Origin: Parasitella parasitica
Lineage: Eukaryota; Mucoromycota; Mucoromycetes; Mucorales; Mucoraceae
Reading direction: 5' to 3'
Length of the DNA: 64,000 bases
Assembly (NCBI GenBank): GCA_025201805.1
Contig: MU619253.1
Span: 64,202-128,201 of the forward strand
Below are positions 11,845 through 22,357 of the stretch, in pieces. The translations under genes were made by a program, and so were the position numbers. The notes beneath the pieces are model-generated. The model was not told where the DNA came from, made no database searches, and saw only the letters and a program-made list of their open reading frames with translations. Every line of letters begins with the position of its first letter. Position 1 is the stretch's first letter.

Positions 11845-12856
11845 ATGTCTACCACTGTGAAATTCACATTGAACGAGTTATTTTCATTTCAGCATAAATT
11901 AAAATCCGAGAAAATACTACAGCAAGGTAATGTACACATTCTAGGGAAGCGATTCTTTTATGCCAATTTAAATTTCACGCACCTAAAGTCGATAAAAGCA
12001 ACCGAAGGCACAACATCTACTTTTCACGGCCGAACGATCCTCGCCATGTGGAGCTGTTTGCAGAAAAGCGGTATCGATGTTCCCAAGGCTACGTAGGCAT
12101 CGTTCGTTGCCATGATTACCAATGTATCGAAGCAATTAAAAAAGGGCTACATCAAATGCCCAATCCAACAACCACGGTTTTATTAGGTGGTTGCTTATTG
12201 AACTCCCTTGATCTCGTTCTAGATAAGGCTGCTACATTGATTATATTATTGAACGCAGGTGATTATGTCCGTCGATCATTCACTGTCAATATGTCATGGT
12301 GTAGGCGAATGTGGGATCTTGCATCTCGAGCGCACATGATATCTCTGACAGGAGTCTATTATTCTGTGTTAGGAGGTGCCTATTGTTCGCTAGGAAAGAG
12401 CAATTTAAAATATGTAAGCATCAGCATGTCCAGCACATCATGTACAAACTGATTCTTGCGATAAACAGGCTTATAAGGCTGGCGCTTTGGCAGTTGAACA
12501 GATCAAATTGGCCAAAATGCTAAAAGACCCGATTTTAGAATGCAAGTGTTGGCTTTATTTCGCGGAAGATTTGATACAATTATACCATGTTGAGAAAGCA
12601 GAAAAGATTATTACGCGCCAAAGGGTATTTGTTGAGCGAAATGGAGATGCAATGGTAAATGTGTGTAAGTGTTGATATGTTTATATGAGACTAAATGCTG
12701 GATATAATAGCTGAGGAGTATGCTGAAGGCTGTAAGTGGCAAACTGAAGATCATCAAACCCAATGTTTGTCGGCAATAAATACCCAATTTTAGGTTGTTT
12801 GCCATGACAAAATGCTCGTCAATACCTATTTGCCAATTATGCGATGCTGTCAGTAA
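11845..12856 (+). CDS. Unrecognised TPR-like protein
   Basis: Five exons (11845-11926, 11989-12413, 12469-12654, 12711-12731, 12794-12856) give a 258-aa protein; all boundaries are GT-AG and in frame. I do not recognise it. The middle and C-terminal parts are helical with TPR-like spacing: paired helices around YAYKAGALAVEQIKLAKML and ILECKCWLYFAEDLIQLYHV, and KAEKII. The N-terminal part is Cys/Arg-rich and less regular. The 21-nt fourth exon and the exact 3' end are the weakest part of the model; coding could continue beyond 12856 through another intron, as the next 100 bases are partly open. Confidence 0.5.
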
Positions 12857-13203
12857 TAGGAGCTCGAAAAGAAGCTCAGACACAATTTTGGCTCCACTTC
12901 TTCATAATGATAATAAAGGTGCACTATCTATCTGTTGTTGAATATCCTAATATATGGGTTAGTATTTCATTTGTAGGGAATGTTTACCATGATGCAATAT
13001 CCGGTTTATTTGTTCAACAAAAAAAGTGAAATGAGAAGGGAAAGGGGGATGTTCGTTTTAAGAAATAAGTTTATTTCACATAGAGATGCTGAACGGCAAA
13101 CCAGAATTGTATAGCATATAAAATAGCTTGCATTGCTATATTGGTACTTGGTTGTGAAAATGAGACTGCATGTAAACACAGTTGTTGCCTTTGCTGAATA
13201 TAT
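12857..13203. other. Intergenic, convergent 3' regions
   Basis: 347 bases between convergent genes. A short open frame here could be a further exon of the TPR-like gene, but I cannot support it. Confidence 0.4.
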
Positions 13204-14448
13204 TTATATGATTATACACTTGTCATTGGAAGCCGCTCTAGGATTGTAGACAGACTTTTTCCTATTAGTTCTACCGAATCTTGGCTCTTCCGCCACTGCT
13301 TCTTTATAAGATTGATCTACTATGCTGGTCGGAGGTATCATATAGTGTCCACCATTGCCAGTATCCATCATATAAGGCTGTGGTGTAGCAGGCAACATCA
13401 TCGGTCGAGGATACAACATTGACTGGCGTGGCATAAGATAGACTGGCATTCCTGTAGCTATTGATTTACTAGGTGTTACAGTAGCCTCATTCTTTATCTT
13501 TTTACACGACTTTGATTTATACTTTCTTGGCGTAGGACCCTTGAAAGCCATAGGTCGTTTCGGTTTACTGATAGAAGACTCTTTTTTGGGTACGACGACA
13601 ACATTTCTAGTCTGCCTTGAGGGTAAATCACTTTTTTCCTCTTCGTATTCTCCATTTCGCAAATCTGAAGTCCCTTGTTCTTGGTATCCAACCTCTTGTT
13701 GGCCGTATCCTTGTGATTTGTGGTCTCGGTTACCTTTCCACCAGCCTTTCGGTTTCTCTTCTCTAGGTTTCCAAAATGTAGATCCTTTAATTACTTCCAT
13801 CTGCTGAAGTTGCTTTGGTACAGAAGTATGCGGATTAATGTTTTTCTTTGCATCAGGTAGGTTTTTTCGCTGTTGTGGAATGGGTGCTCTTCCTTTGAAG
13901 TCTCTTCGTGACCAAGTTCTCTGCAAAATGCCCCTCTTTTTTTGAAGAGCGGGCTTCTCTGCTTTTGATTTAGGCTTTGTGTGATGTGATAAAGCAGCTG
14001 CGGCAGTAGATTTTACCAATGCATCAACAGTCATGCCGTTTTCTTTTTCATCAGGTTTGGCAGAGCTAGGAGGTTGCGTGTGGACAGGAACTCGAGCAAT
14101 TTTTTTAACCTTCTCATCAGCGGAGAGGTTTTCATTTACCTGCGACATTGTTGGTACATCTGTTGCTGCTGCATTGCTGTTGTTGAGCTGTGCAATAGAC
14201 AAACCAGACAAAGCAGGACTTAAGGCAGCCATCAATTGTTGTCTCTCCAATAAATCCTTTTGTTGTTGTATCTGCTGTAGTAACAGCCATTCATTATGCG
14301 TATTATTGAATGATGCTGGTGATGAAATGCACGCCAACAGTTGATTCAAAATCTGCTCTTCAGGATTCTGTGATGAAGCTGGTGTTTGTTTGGCGTTCTC
14401 AAATACACTGTTCAACAGTTGTTCAGTGTATTGGTCATAAGTGTTCAT
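13204..14448 (-). CDS. Low-complexity basic protein with C-terminal CaaX box
   Basis: An intronless 414-aa protein I do not recognise. Residues 1-110 are Gln/Asn-rich and helical (LLLQQIQQQKDLLERQQ). The middle is strongly basic, with TWSRRDFKGRAP, FWKPREEKPKGWWKGN and KPKRPMAFKGPTPRKYKSK, suggestive of RNA or membrane binding. A Met/Pro/Tyr-rich stretch follows. The last residues are NDKCIII, so the protein ends in Cys-Ile-Ile-Ile, a good CaaX prenylation signal with Ile at X (geranylgeranylation preferred by the known rules). Membrane attachment is therefore likely; a role as a membrane-tethered RNA-binding or scaffold protein is only a guess. Confidence 0.7.
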   Translation of the reverse strand: MNTYDQYTEQLLNSVFENAKQTPASSQNPEEQILNQLLACISSPASFNNTHNEWLLLQQIQQQKDLLERQQLMAALSPALSGLSIAQLNNSNAAATDVPTMSQVNENLSADEKVKKIARVPVHTQPPSSAKPDEKENGMTVDALVKSTAAAALSHHTKPKSKAEKPALQKKRGILQRTWSRRDFKGRAPIPQQRKNLPDAKKNINPHTSVPKQLQQMEVIKGSTFWKPREEKPKGWWKGNRDHKSQGYGQQEVGYQEQGTSDLRNGEYEEEKSDLPSRQTRNVVVVPKKESSISKPKRPMAFKGPTPRKYKSKSCKKIKNEATVTPSKSIATGMPVYLMPRQSMLYPRPMMLPATPQPYMMDTGNGGHYMIPPTSIVDQSYKEAVAEEPRFGRTNRKKSVYNPRAASNDKCIII

Positions 14449-14762
14449 CTTAATTTAGGTATATAGAAAAGAAAAAGTTTAAGTGTGTCTTTTTGAATAA
14501 CGATATACTAATTACATTGTTTGATTGTGCGCTTTTGTAGACTTCAAATCTCGATTTGGCAATACGAAAACAATTCTTAAGCATTATAATAGCAGGTAGT
14601 ACAGCGTTTTGGGTTGTGCCAATGGTTTACCAGATCACCAAGTTTGCATGATCATCTTTTATTTAAAATATGAGGCGTTCTTTAGCGGTACGGCTGCTGT
14701 AGCATAGGCCAATCTAATATAATGGAACATTGGACCCGTATTTTGTTGAGCATAAAAACTCG
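14449..14762. other. Intergenic
   Basis: 314 bases between the CaaX gene start and the truncated end of Hsp70-like copy A. No homology to the downstream part of copy C remains, so this is where copy A lost its 3' half. Confidence 0.5.
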
Positions 14763-15952
14763 CTAATAAATTGTCAATTTATACAGCTTCTCAACTGATT
14801 CGATAATTTCATCAATGATAGGATCATAAGCTTTCTCTTTGAGATCTTTTAGAGGAAGATCGATAGAAATTGTCTCCTTTTTTTCTGATAGAAAAACACG
14901 AGCAAAATTCTGTTTTTCAAGATCTTCGAAATCAATCCAATACTAGTTTTGTAAAATGTTAGTAGTCAAGATAAATGGAGTCAATGCTGCGTAGCATAAT
15001 GCACCTTCATTTTTTCTCTGAAATGTTGAAGGGCAAGTTCCTGTATGCTATCGCAATCATCACGGGAGTCCAATTGTTGTTTCTTCATGTCCTTTTTTAC
15101 AAGCTCCTTAACTTGTTCATCAATCTGCCCATCACCTAATTTATCAAGTGTAATCGAATCACCGGATTCTCTTGCGCTTAAATGTCCATTTTCTTTAATG
15201 ATTTCCATTGACTTGATTTTGGTGAACTTTGAGTCAATTTCACAGATAATAAAATTGTTTTCAATACGCTGGAGTTTCCTGATCTTCTTCGCCATTGCCA
15301 ATTGAGTGTCGACAATCAAGATTTTGTCCTCGTGGTCCTCGCTGGAGTAGATTTCAGCCAACTTCAGTGCTTCAAGAAGGTTTCCCTTATATTGAGCTTG
15401 TTGAAGAGTGAAGCAGTATTGAATGTTGGCTAGAGTAACATCGTCATGTTCTCTTCCATTTTCTTTCTCTTTGTGTTCAATTCTTGCCAAGACGTGAGCA
15501 TTGAACGCCTTCAAAAAATCTGCACAACTCTTTATGCCGTCTGGTGAATCTAGCTTGTCTGGCAAGCTTGTAATAGCGTTTGGATATCTTGCTATATTTC
15601 CTCCAATATATACGTCAGGTTTTGAGGAACCAGGGTAAGCAATAGCGGAAGGGATTTTGAAATCATATATGCTTTGACAAGACCTACATAAATAATGCGT
15701 ATTAGTGTTTGAGTGTGGTAACTGCAATAACTAGTGCACTCACCAATAGCCGACAGAGTGTACAGCAATTTGCTTGTCATTGTTTCTATCTTTTTCCCCC
15801 CTTATAGCATAACAGCAGCTAGATTCGGTAGTTCCAAAGTCTTTTGAGTGTTAGTTGAATCATCTTTTTAACGTATCCAATACCATAATAGTCTTACCAA
15901 TTCCAACAAAATACTTGTATTCTTGTTTAGTGGTAGTGTTTGTGTTTTCCAT
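14763..15952 (-). pseudogene. Hsp70-like/coiled-coil family, copy A (3' truncated)
   Basis: Near-identical to the first half of copy C. Exons (minus strand) 15898-15952, 15744-15840, 15005-15683 and 14763-14942 are in frame and give 336 aa. The start MENTNTTTKQEYKYFVGI joins to DFGTTESSCCYAI, the Hsp70 phosphate-1 motif. IPSAIAY and GGNIARYPNAI follow as in HSPA12-type proteins. The sequence matches copy C up to ESVEKLYK, then reads LTIY and stops, so the second glycine motif, the coiled coil and the C-terminal strand are missing. The open frame is intact, so it may still be expressed, but it cannot form a complete nucleotide-binding domain. It may equally be called a truncated gene. Confidence 0.7.
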
Positions 15953-17177
15953 GTTGATTGTTTTGATGGAGGAAAAAAAAAAGAACATATGACGATTGCA
16001 TGATTTATACAGTTTTTTTTTCTCTACATGTCAACATTCGAGATTCTTTATGCTCTTTTGATGGCAAAAGCATGAAACACAAGATGGCTCATTCTGAACT
16101 CATGAGCCGTAAGAGTACAGTATGCGCCGCCTAAACTGCTGTTTAAAGAATCTGTTACACCTGTTCGTTATTTTATTTCTTATATAAGGGAATGCAAAAT
16201 TCCATACATCAGCAGGCTTCTTTATGACAAAAAGAGATCGGAAAAGACGATCCGGCAAGTGCTATTATTATACATATTAGCATGCGCGTATCATCCTGAA
16301 CTGAGGTTCTTTATCTACACGAAGCTCTATATTAAACAATCCTGAAGAATAGTAATCACAATAAAAGTATCTAAATGAGCGCAGCTCTTATCATGTTTGT
16401 ATTTCTGGTTGCGATGAGACAATGGTATAACAATGTGATGACCACGAGTACAAATGCCTTTCAGTTCTTTATTAAATCGAATGCGCTATTAAGGTTATTA
16501 TTTACAATTTACAATTATTCTAACACACTCAGCTAACCATAAAAAAATAAAGATGGTTTATGTGTCTATTTTTGTTCAGCACAAATCAAAGACTTGATTT
16601 GATGAATGGAAGCAAGTAATCAAATGTTGTTGCAAATGCACGCGGGGTATGAATTGGGATTGAAGAGCCTATCTCATTTTTGTTCGAAATTACCATTTCC
16701 AGAAAAACAATCTTCTTTAAAGAATATTTACAGACCCAAATGAGTAGTTGACGACCAAAAAGGTAATAGTAACAATGGTAGGGCCAAACGTGCTCTGTGC
16801 ACTAGTATTATATAATTGTGAGTTTTATTTATTAAATTGCATCGATATTTTAGAAAAAGCGAGTTTGAAGTTTATTGCGAAAAACTCGAAAAATTTGGTC
16901 TGTAATCTGCAAATGTACATTACCATCATATAAGGACAATATTCTGGAACAAATGCAATTAATGTATACCTTAGTAAAAAACCTCGTTTTTCGACTGAAA
17001 AATTGACTTTTGTCAAATTGGACTTTTCAGACGAGGTACGATAAGGCCAAAATCGAGTTGAAAAAAAGTTTTCCATAAATCTGTAAATTTGCATCAGAAT
17101 GAGTAAGTGGACTGATAGCAATTGTCTAATATGGTTTTGAGTGAAATAGAAGGTCAAAAATCCACTTAAAACAGCAT
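15953..17177 (-). repeat. Upstream repeat of the Hsp70-like family, copy A
   Basis: About 1.2 kb directly upstream of copy A, repeated with few differences upstream of copy B (same orientation relative to its gene) and copy C (inverted in the window). It includes a CTTATATAAG palindrome near 16180 and an imperfect hairpin (16982-17036) built from CCTCGT...CTGAAAA and its complement. Homology to the other copies ends at about 17177. No transposase or terminal repeat is evident. The 500 bases beyond it, to 17678, hold nothing I recognise. Confidence 0.85.
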
Positions 17178-17678
17178 CTAAGGTGCCAATTTTGTGTTTG
17201 CATAATGTTATGGCATGTTCTTTATTCAAAAATCAGCAATTTTTATATGTACAGTTGTGTATTTATGATTACTTTTAGATAAATCATTGGCATTGTTTGT
17301 AATATCCTGGGAATCGATACAAAAAAGCTACGTTAAAATACTAGCTTTGGCAGAATGATTCAAAGATGGTATTGTTTTGGCCAATTTCAGTTAATAGCTT
17401 TGCAGAGGCAAGCACGGTTAGGTTTGTGTAAGGATCAGTCGTTCATGAATGATGATAGTTTTGTTTTGCAATATTGGATTTTTTTGGGATGATTCGATAT
17501 ATGTGAATTCGACCTTGATTGTCGATGAATGGCTCTGGGGAGAAATTTTTACTGTGAGAGGGTACGAGTAGTTCATACAGAAATTTGTCTGAAACCAAAT
17601 TCGTTGCCAATTCGCATCGTTTTCGAGAGAGTTCGAGGTATAGAGCCCTTTTTGAAGCGGTAAGTTTTTAAAACTTGC

Positions 17679-20156
17679 TTATGATGCATACTCATATGCT
17701 AAAAACCCCTTACCTATGCGGTGAACATCATAGTTATGCAAAACCAATATTTTGCTATATCCCTTGTTAGTCAAGCGATCATCCCTTGACAAGATGATAA
17801 GGTTAAGAAAGCTGCGCGTAACTTTATTCTTGCTGTACGAACTACCATCGTATTCAAATATGCCACTAAACGATCCCTGTTTTACAACGTCCTTTGCAAA
17901 GTATTTAATGCCGTAACTAGCGCTTGATAACTGTGTGTAGTCTCCTCTTCCAAATATCTGTTTTCTACCATTGCGCCAGATTCCTAACGTCTTGCAGGCT
18001 ATCACTGTTTCTCTGCTAAGGAATATAACAAGATTTCTTTGGTGCGTCTGTAAACAATTGTTTAATGACTCCTTAAACATACGACTAACGTGATAATCGT
18101 AGTACGGGTTGCTAGCAAATACATTATTGTCCCAAGTCATGATTAGAGCAGCCACGTTATAAGCTCCAAACATGTCATTTGCAGCAAGACTTGAAACGAT
18201 AGATGCAGCAATCTCCCTTACCGCTGGCTTTAATCCTATCTCAAGCACCAAGCGTTGCGTTGTATTTAAAGAGCATGCGCAGCTGTCACTAATTGAAACG
18301 TTCTGGTACATGTCTATCTCTTTGCCTGAAAATGGGTGTTCATTTTGAAGCTATATGCTGTACATGTCAACTTCACTACAAGTTATACAAAGTCGTTGGA
18401 AAACTCACCCATTTGCTCATCAGCGTCTTAAAATTTGCACTAAAACAGTTGTAACTCTTTGCAGAAGACATTCCATAACTGTGGTTGTCGCAACAGCTAT
18501 TGAGCGCCTCATCATCAAAGTCTAGGGCTTGGTAATGGCTCCAAATTATATCACAGGCTGAATCGAGTATATTTTCTATAACTAGAGTCTCTTCTTGAAC
18601 CGTAAACGTTGCTTTTTGCTCCACGTCTTCAACCAGAGTTTCAGCTACAACCTTATTCAGGATGAATTCGACATGATATCGATAAATATGAGCTTGAAGG
18701 TAGAAAGAATTGGAGGGCAGTAGATCCAGGCTGTGGCAACCATGTTTTAATACTTGAGGAGCTGTATGCCTGTCATCGTTCCATATTATAGGTGGTAAAT
18801 TAGCATTCGCAATCTGGATTATTTTATACGGTTTTTGCATTGCGCCTTCACAAAGCTTCATATCATCAAATACAGAAATAAGCTTATTTTCGCTGTCAAT
18901 CACATTTGCGTCTAATAGTATATCTCTGATTAATCGTTTGTGGAATGGATGGCTTGTCTCGCAGTCAGTATATAAAACAATATCTTGGACTCCTTCAGGC
19001 GAGTCTTTTGCACTGCTGTATTTATCGAGTATTCTTTGGAGCGATCCAAGGCCGTCCTGTATAAACTGTTTGATATTTGCATCATTTAAAATTTCATTGA
19101 TAAACGCACCACAGGTCCACCCTTTGAGGAGTGTTTGCGCTGCTTTGTGTTTGAAGAAATTCGAGTATTCTGAGAGTATTGCGCCAACCTGTAAACATGA
19201 TCCACCGTCCTTGTTCTATAGCATTTGAATTTGTTTGTACATATAGACATACTAGTATACAATACAACTCGATGACAAGAACTTACAGAATCGTAAATAA
19301 TAGCTATACATTTGACAATCTTTCCAATGAGCGCATGTACCGCAGGTTTAATCTGAATTCTACTCTTGGAGCCATCCTTGGTGCCAGTGATCATATTTCG
19401 AACTTTACTATAAATCATTGCATCCAGGCTTGCTAGGGAGATAGATTCGTCGTCTAGGATGGTGGGAGCAAGTAAGAAATCGCTGGATGCTAGCTTTCTG
19501 GAAACAGCAACGAGCTCGTTTGCGCTCTGCATTTGAATGCATATCTGCCTAAAGAACGTTTCGTTTATGTGGCAGAAAAGATATTTTCTTTCCCTCTCGA
19601 ATCTCTTGTTTAGCTGGTTCTGATCTTGTAGATAATTCACCAATCTCTCTAAATACGTCGAGAATATTAATCGATTTTCGTGGTCTTCTTTGGTGATCCA
19701 TCCAGCCGCCGAGAACAAGACTCGTAAGGCACTTTTACGCTTGTCTTCAGTCCATCCCAGCGGTAAACATACGAGAATTTGGCTTTTATCGAATATCGTC
19801 CTGTTGTCTTGTATCAAATCAAGCCTCAGCTCTTCCATAAAGCTAGTTGCTGATGATATTACGCATTTTTGGCGGTTTCCGCTTAGTGATTGGAAATACT
19901 TGGAGAACAGATTTCTCACGAAAATGCCACATTGTTTATTTATGACAGTGCCAACACCAATCTATGCATGTATTACACAAGGAAATATTAAGCTTTGTTT
20001 TGCACAAATAACCCATGTAAGATGATGCCATACGCGTTTTATTTCCTCCATTTCGATCAAGCGATTAGAACTTCGACAAATACGGAGATCTTTATGCTCA
20101 GTAATACCTGCAGAAAGTAGCGCATCAGAATAACCTTGTGTATGATACCAACGCAT
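17679..20156 (-). CDS. Divergent HSPA12-like (Hsp70-fold) protein
   Basis: Exons (minus strand) 20034-20156, 19287-19961, 18409-19188 and 17679-18350, all phase 0, give 749 aa. The best family signal is in the second exon: ILVCLPLGWTEDKRKSALR then AGWITKEDHENRLIF, matching the HSPA12 pattern of P-x-x-W then AGL-x-x-x-D-H-x-x-RL. It is followed by KYLFCHINETFFRQI where intact members have CDAGGGT. The DFGTT phosphate-1 motif is absent and the glycines are lost, so ATP binding is doubtful. The C-terminal third, including RLVLEIGLKPAV, resembles the HSPA12 tail. The first exon is uncertain. It lies next to copy A but is not a recent duplicate of it. Confidence 0.5.
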
Positions 20157-20638
20157 TTACGACCTACTGATGCATATTACTTGCTCATATTCGTAGTAAC
20201 TCAATAGACCTTGCATGGAAAAAAGGATACAGAAAAAGGATAAAGAACACCCTCGACAAGAACAGATTGTGTTACAAAAGAACCAACGCTGCGTGTGCGT
20301 ATATGTGAAAAGTTATGTTAGTACATCTTGTTAACTCCTTGTTCAAGCTGTTCGATCTGTGGATACATTTGTAGTATCGATGCAGACACCCCATCACACT
20401 CAGCATTAGCATATGAGAGGCGTTCTCAGAACAGGCGATTACACGTTATATATGCAAACAAATGAATCGATTTATTGTCAAATTTTAATGTTATATATCA
20501 TGAAAGGGAATATCTAGTGAAAATTATATAAAGAGATGTATGCATATATAAACATAAAAAGAGTGTAATTTTTTGTCAAGAACAAGAGGTTAATAGGAGT
20601 ATTTACATTATTAGATAGAAAGCGATGATCACTAATCT
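20157..20638. other. Intergenic
   Basis: About 480 bases between the HSPA12-like gene start and the Met30 stop. Nothing recognisable. Confidence 0.5.
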
Positions 20639-22357
20639 CTAGGTTTGCACACCATAATCCCAAATACGGATTTCACCATGACAATCAGCACTGACAACTT
20701 TGGTGTCACTTAGGGAAACAGACGTAACGGCCGCAGTGTGTCCGTCAAGACAATGCATTGGCAACCCACTTTCGATGTCCCAGAGTTTAAGCGATCCGTC
20801 ATTTGAGCCAGACACCAATCGAAGCTTGTCGTAAGCTAAAGTCCAGATACCCTGAACATGACCAAATAAAGTTTGGAGGCATTCTCCAGTTTCGAGTGAC
20901 CAGACTTTAACAGTATTATCCAAGGAGCCAGAAATGACAACTTGTTCAGACGATCGATCACAATCACTGACGGTGGCACTATTATCACTGGTATTACTAG
21001 AACTGCTTCCACGTCTACGAATTATAGCTACACCATCCTCTTCCTCATCGCTGCTATTGTTTTCAATGGAAGCACGCTGAAACAACGCTGGTTTCTTAGT
21101 CTGCTGTTTGAAAAACCTATGTAGAAAGCCGGGCATACTGGGGATTGCAGTTTGAACAGGTGCCATGTGGCCATTTAGAATACGAGCACAGGAGCGCTTT
21201 TCAAGATCCCAAATACGAATGGAGCCGTCTTCAGAGCTGGATACAAGCGTTGTACTATCTTTCTGGATACTGACATGATTAACCGACTTTGTATGGCCAC
21301 TCAACGTGAAGCATTCACCAGTTTGAAAGTTCCAAATTTTAATAGTGGAATCAGCAGAACCACTGGCTAATATGCGACAATTGAAATTCAAATGAACAAC
21401 TCCATCAGTGTGACCTTCTAGGGTTCGAATGCACTGGCCGGTATGATAGTTCCAGATACGAAGAGTGTTATCCATGGAGCCAGTAACTAGCTTCGTATCA
21501 TCAAATTGGAGAGTACGAATACAGCGTGCATGGCCTTTCAAGGTACGCAAGACCTCTCCAGTCTCCAGATTCCAAACAATAGCAGTTTTATCGTAAGAAC
21601 CAGTGATTAGGATGTTTTGCGCTTCACAGAATTGTAGAGAACTGATACCGGCGCTGTGCTGATTCTTGAAAACTCGACAAGTTACTGTATTGCGTCTCCA
21701 ATTGCGTTCTACAACTAGGCGTTCACTGTAAACGTCTTTCCAAGGACGGCGATCCACACGCTTTGGTGCCGGAGCAGGTTCTTGGCAAGGAGACTCGGAA
21801 CGACCACGCTTACTGACGCGGACAACTTTACGCTTTTGAAGAAGTGGGAGGCCCCAGCCGCATTTTGTGCATTTCTTGTTGATGTGTTGTTCGCACATGC
21901 GATGCCACAGTGTATCATCATCGGCTAATAACTTCCAGTGTCTGCTTACTTGAGCAGCAGCGCAGAGAGAAGATGCATCTAATAAGCTAAAAACTTGCTT
22001 GGTGATTTCGGGTGGAAATACAGCAGTAAAATCGGTGCACAATAGTGGCTTTACAGCGTTGGAAATGTAGGACAGTTGAGGCATGCATGCTGAGGCCAAA
22101 ATCCCCTTTAGGATCAGGAGTCGCTGCTGCTTCGAAGCCTGCTGAAAGATGTTCCAAGCTTGTGATATTTGCGCTTGGTCTTGCTCTGAAAAAGAGTTCA
22201 GTTCCTACGGGCGTATTAGTGGCTGATCTACAAGCTTTTTCTAGCGATTTTTTACCTTTTCTAATTGAAATGCATCGAAATCATCCTTGTTTCTGGTCTT
22301 GATCAACTCAGGGCTGTGTCTGTAGCAATAGGTCGGTACTTTGGCTGTACAATTCAT
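20639..22357 (-). CDS. MET30: Met30/SconB-type F-box WD40 protein (SCF substrate receptor)
   Basis: Exons (minus strand) 22256-22357 and 20639-22204 give 555 aa. The N-terminus carries the conserved CYRHSPELIKTRNKDD motif and a dimerisation-type helix, then an F-box (FPPEITKQVFSLLDASSLCAAA...LADDDTLWHRMC) that would bind Skp1. Seven WD40 repeats follow (for example GHARCIRTLQFDDTKLVTGS, GHTDGVVHLNF, GHTAAVTSVSL). A 90-residue acidic/serine linker (about residues 375-440) interrupts the propeller, as is usual in this family. In yeast Met30 and Aspergillus SconB the SCF complex represses sulphur assimilation by ubiquitylating the Met4-type activator. The start gives the expected N-terminal motif. 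Confidence 0.93.

Noticed and set aside
15592-15780. Open frame reading through the second intron of copy A (also 60609-60797 and the start of the copy B coil frame at 44676)
   Set aside because: The spliced frame restores the DFGTT motif and the conserved Hsp70-like sequence, so the read-through is chance.
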